Part shown: one piece after another, positions 63,483 to 64,000 of the stretch | How the letters are laid out: every line of letters begins with the position of its first letter | Numbering within the stretch: position 1 is the first letter of the stretch | NCBI GenBank assembly: GCA_947507965.1 | Contig: CANNQU010000002.1 | Location: 32,360-96,359, forward strand | Reading direction: 5' to 3' | Source: Bacteroidota bacterium | GTDB taxonomy: Bacteria > Bacteroidota > Bacteroidia > UKL13-3 | Length of the DNA: 64,000 nt | Notes under the pieces: model-generated | Seen by the model: the letters and a program-made list of their open reading frames with translations, nothing else | What the model was told of the DNA's origin: nothing | Database searches by the model: none | Made by a program: the position numbers and the translations under genes

Positions 63483-63577
63483 ATAAAAAGAAAAGAAGGA
63501 GTAGATGAATATAATCGATTTTTTCATCCTACACCTTCACAAACTTAACCATGCGATCGCCGATTTAAAAAAAATAT

Positions 63578-64000
63578 AATCCGTGATTCAGACCATTATT
63601 GCATCCTTCATTCGTCGTTTGAATCACGGATTATACAGATTCATGGATTGCGCCGATTTGTTTTCAATCATTATGTTTTAATGCTCCATTCATACTAGCT
63701 CCCTGTTTTATTCCGCGTAATCCCACCATCCGCATAATCCGTGATTCAGACATCTTTTGCACCCTTCATCGTTTGAATCACGGATTTGTTGGATTAATGG
63801 ATTGAACGGATTTTTTACTCGGTTTCTTAATTCCACCATCAGAATAGCTCACTGTTTTATTCCGCGTAATCCCACCATCCGCATAATCCGCGATTCAGAC
63901 ATCTTTTGCACCCTTCATCGTTTGAATCACGGATTTGTTGGATTTATGGATGGAACGGATTTTTTACTCGGTTTTTTAATTCCACCATCAGAATAGCTCC
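63578..64000. repeat. Tandem repeats of about 150 bp with internal hairpins
   Basis: Units start at 63578, 63736 and 63885 (spacing 158 and 149), and the third runs off the end. Each begins AATCCGTGATTCAGAC and, about 20 nt later, has GTTTGAATCACGGATT, an almost perfect 16-bp inverted repeat. Copies two and three differ at only a few positions over 116 bases. No gene is visible. The short word AATCCGTGA also occurs at 22969 and 22992. Confidence 0.9.

Noticed and set aside
63578..64000. CRISPR array or mobile insertion at the right edge
   Set aside because: The repeats are 150 bp units without unique spacers, and no transposase gene is visible.

Overview
The window looks like a chromosome segment of a free-living member of the Bacteroidota, probably of the Chitinophagales/Sphingobacteriales type. 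This is inferred from three things. The protein families are typical: type IX secretion C-terminal sorting domains, a PorU2-like C25 peptidase, an S46 dipeptidyl peptidase, a TonB receptor with a carboxypeptidase-like N-terminal domain, and DUF4249 and DUF4920 lipoproteins. Many genes carry a TAnnTTTG -7 promoter element. Start codons lack Shine-Dalgarno sequences. No rRNA, tRNA, CRISPR array, prophage or insertion sequence was recognised. Most genes are chromosomal housekeeping or cell-envelope genes.

Layout. 1-7.4 kb: a truncated DUF1566 lipoprotein, an exported TPR-CHAT protease, rocD with a thioredoxin-like partner, and prfB. 7.7-13.9 kb: a small membrane-protein pair, then a compact cluster of DUF2231 protein, response regulator, histidine kinase, rubrerythrin-like lipoprotein, second DUF2231 protein, diheme b-type membrane protein and decaheme cytochrome c. 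It is preceded by a perfect 14-bp inverted repeat. 13.9-16.8 kb: an HxlR regulator with an operator-like site, an ECF sigma/anti-sigma pair and an RsmI-like methylase. 16.9-30.2 kb: a PorU2-like peptidase, a DUF4249 lipoprotein, RluB with a long repetitive N-terminus, a TonB receptor, a T9SS-exported esterase-like protein and a SnoaL-like protein with the same HxlR-type operator. 30.4-33.4 kb: a three-gene envelope operon.

33.5-47.1 kb: meaB, an FMN reductase, recX, an outer-membrane protein, an unusual GC-rich duplicated repeat, a WD40-caspase protein, rsmI-lptB, an S66 LD-carboxypeptidase, a flippase and a tandem amidohydrolase. 47.2-63.5 kb: a very large BNR/PKD T9SS protein, SCO, S46 peptidase, DUF4920, an uncharacterised GNAT-like protein, a glycosyltransferase with trhO, a PyrR-like phosphoribosyltransferase, a geranylgeranyl-reductase-like flavoprotein, a 43-residue lipoprotein, rlmN, a radical SAM protein and a cyclophilin lipoprotein. 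63.6-64.0 kb: tandem repeats of about 150 bp running off the end.

Three points stand out. The 8.4-13.9 kb redox cluster is a coherent, two-component-linked candidate system for moving electrons outside the cytoplasm to a membrane-anchored rubrerythrin. A nearly identical 25-bp operator links an HxlR regulator to a SnoaL-like gene 15 kb away. At least ten genes have their -7 promoter element within 3-9 nt of the start codon, which predicts leaderless or nearly leaderless mRNAs.
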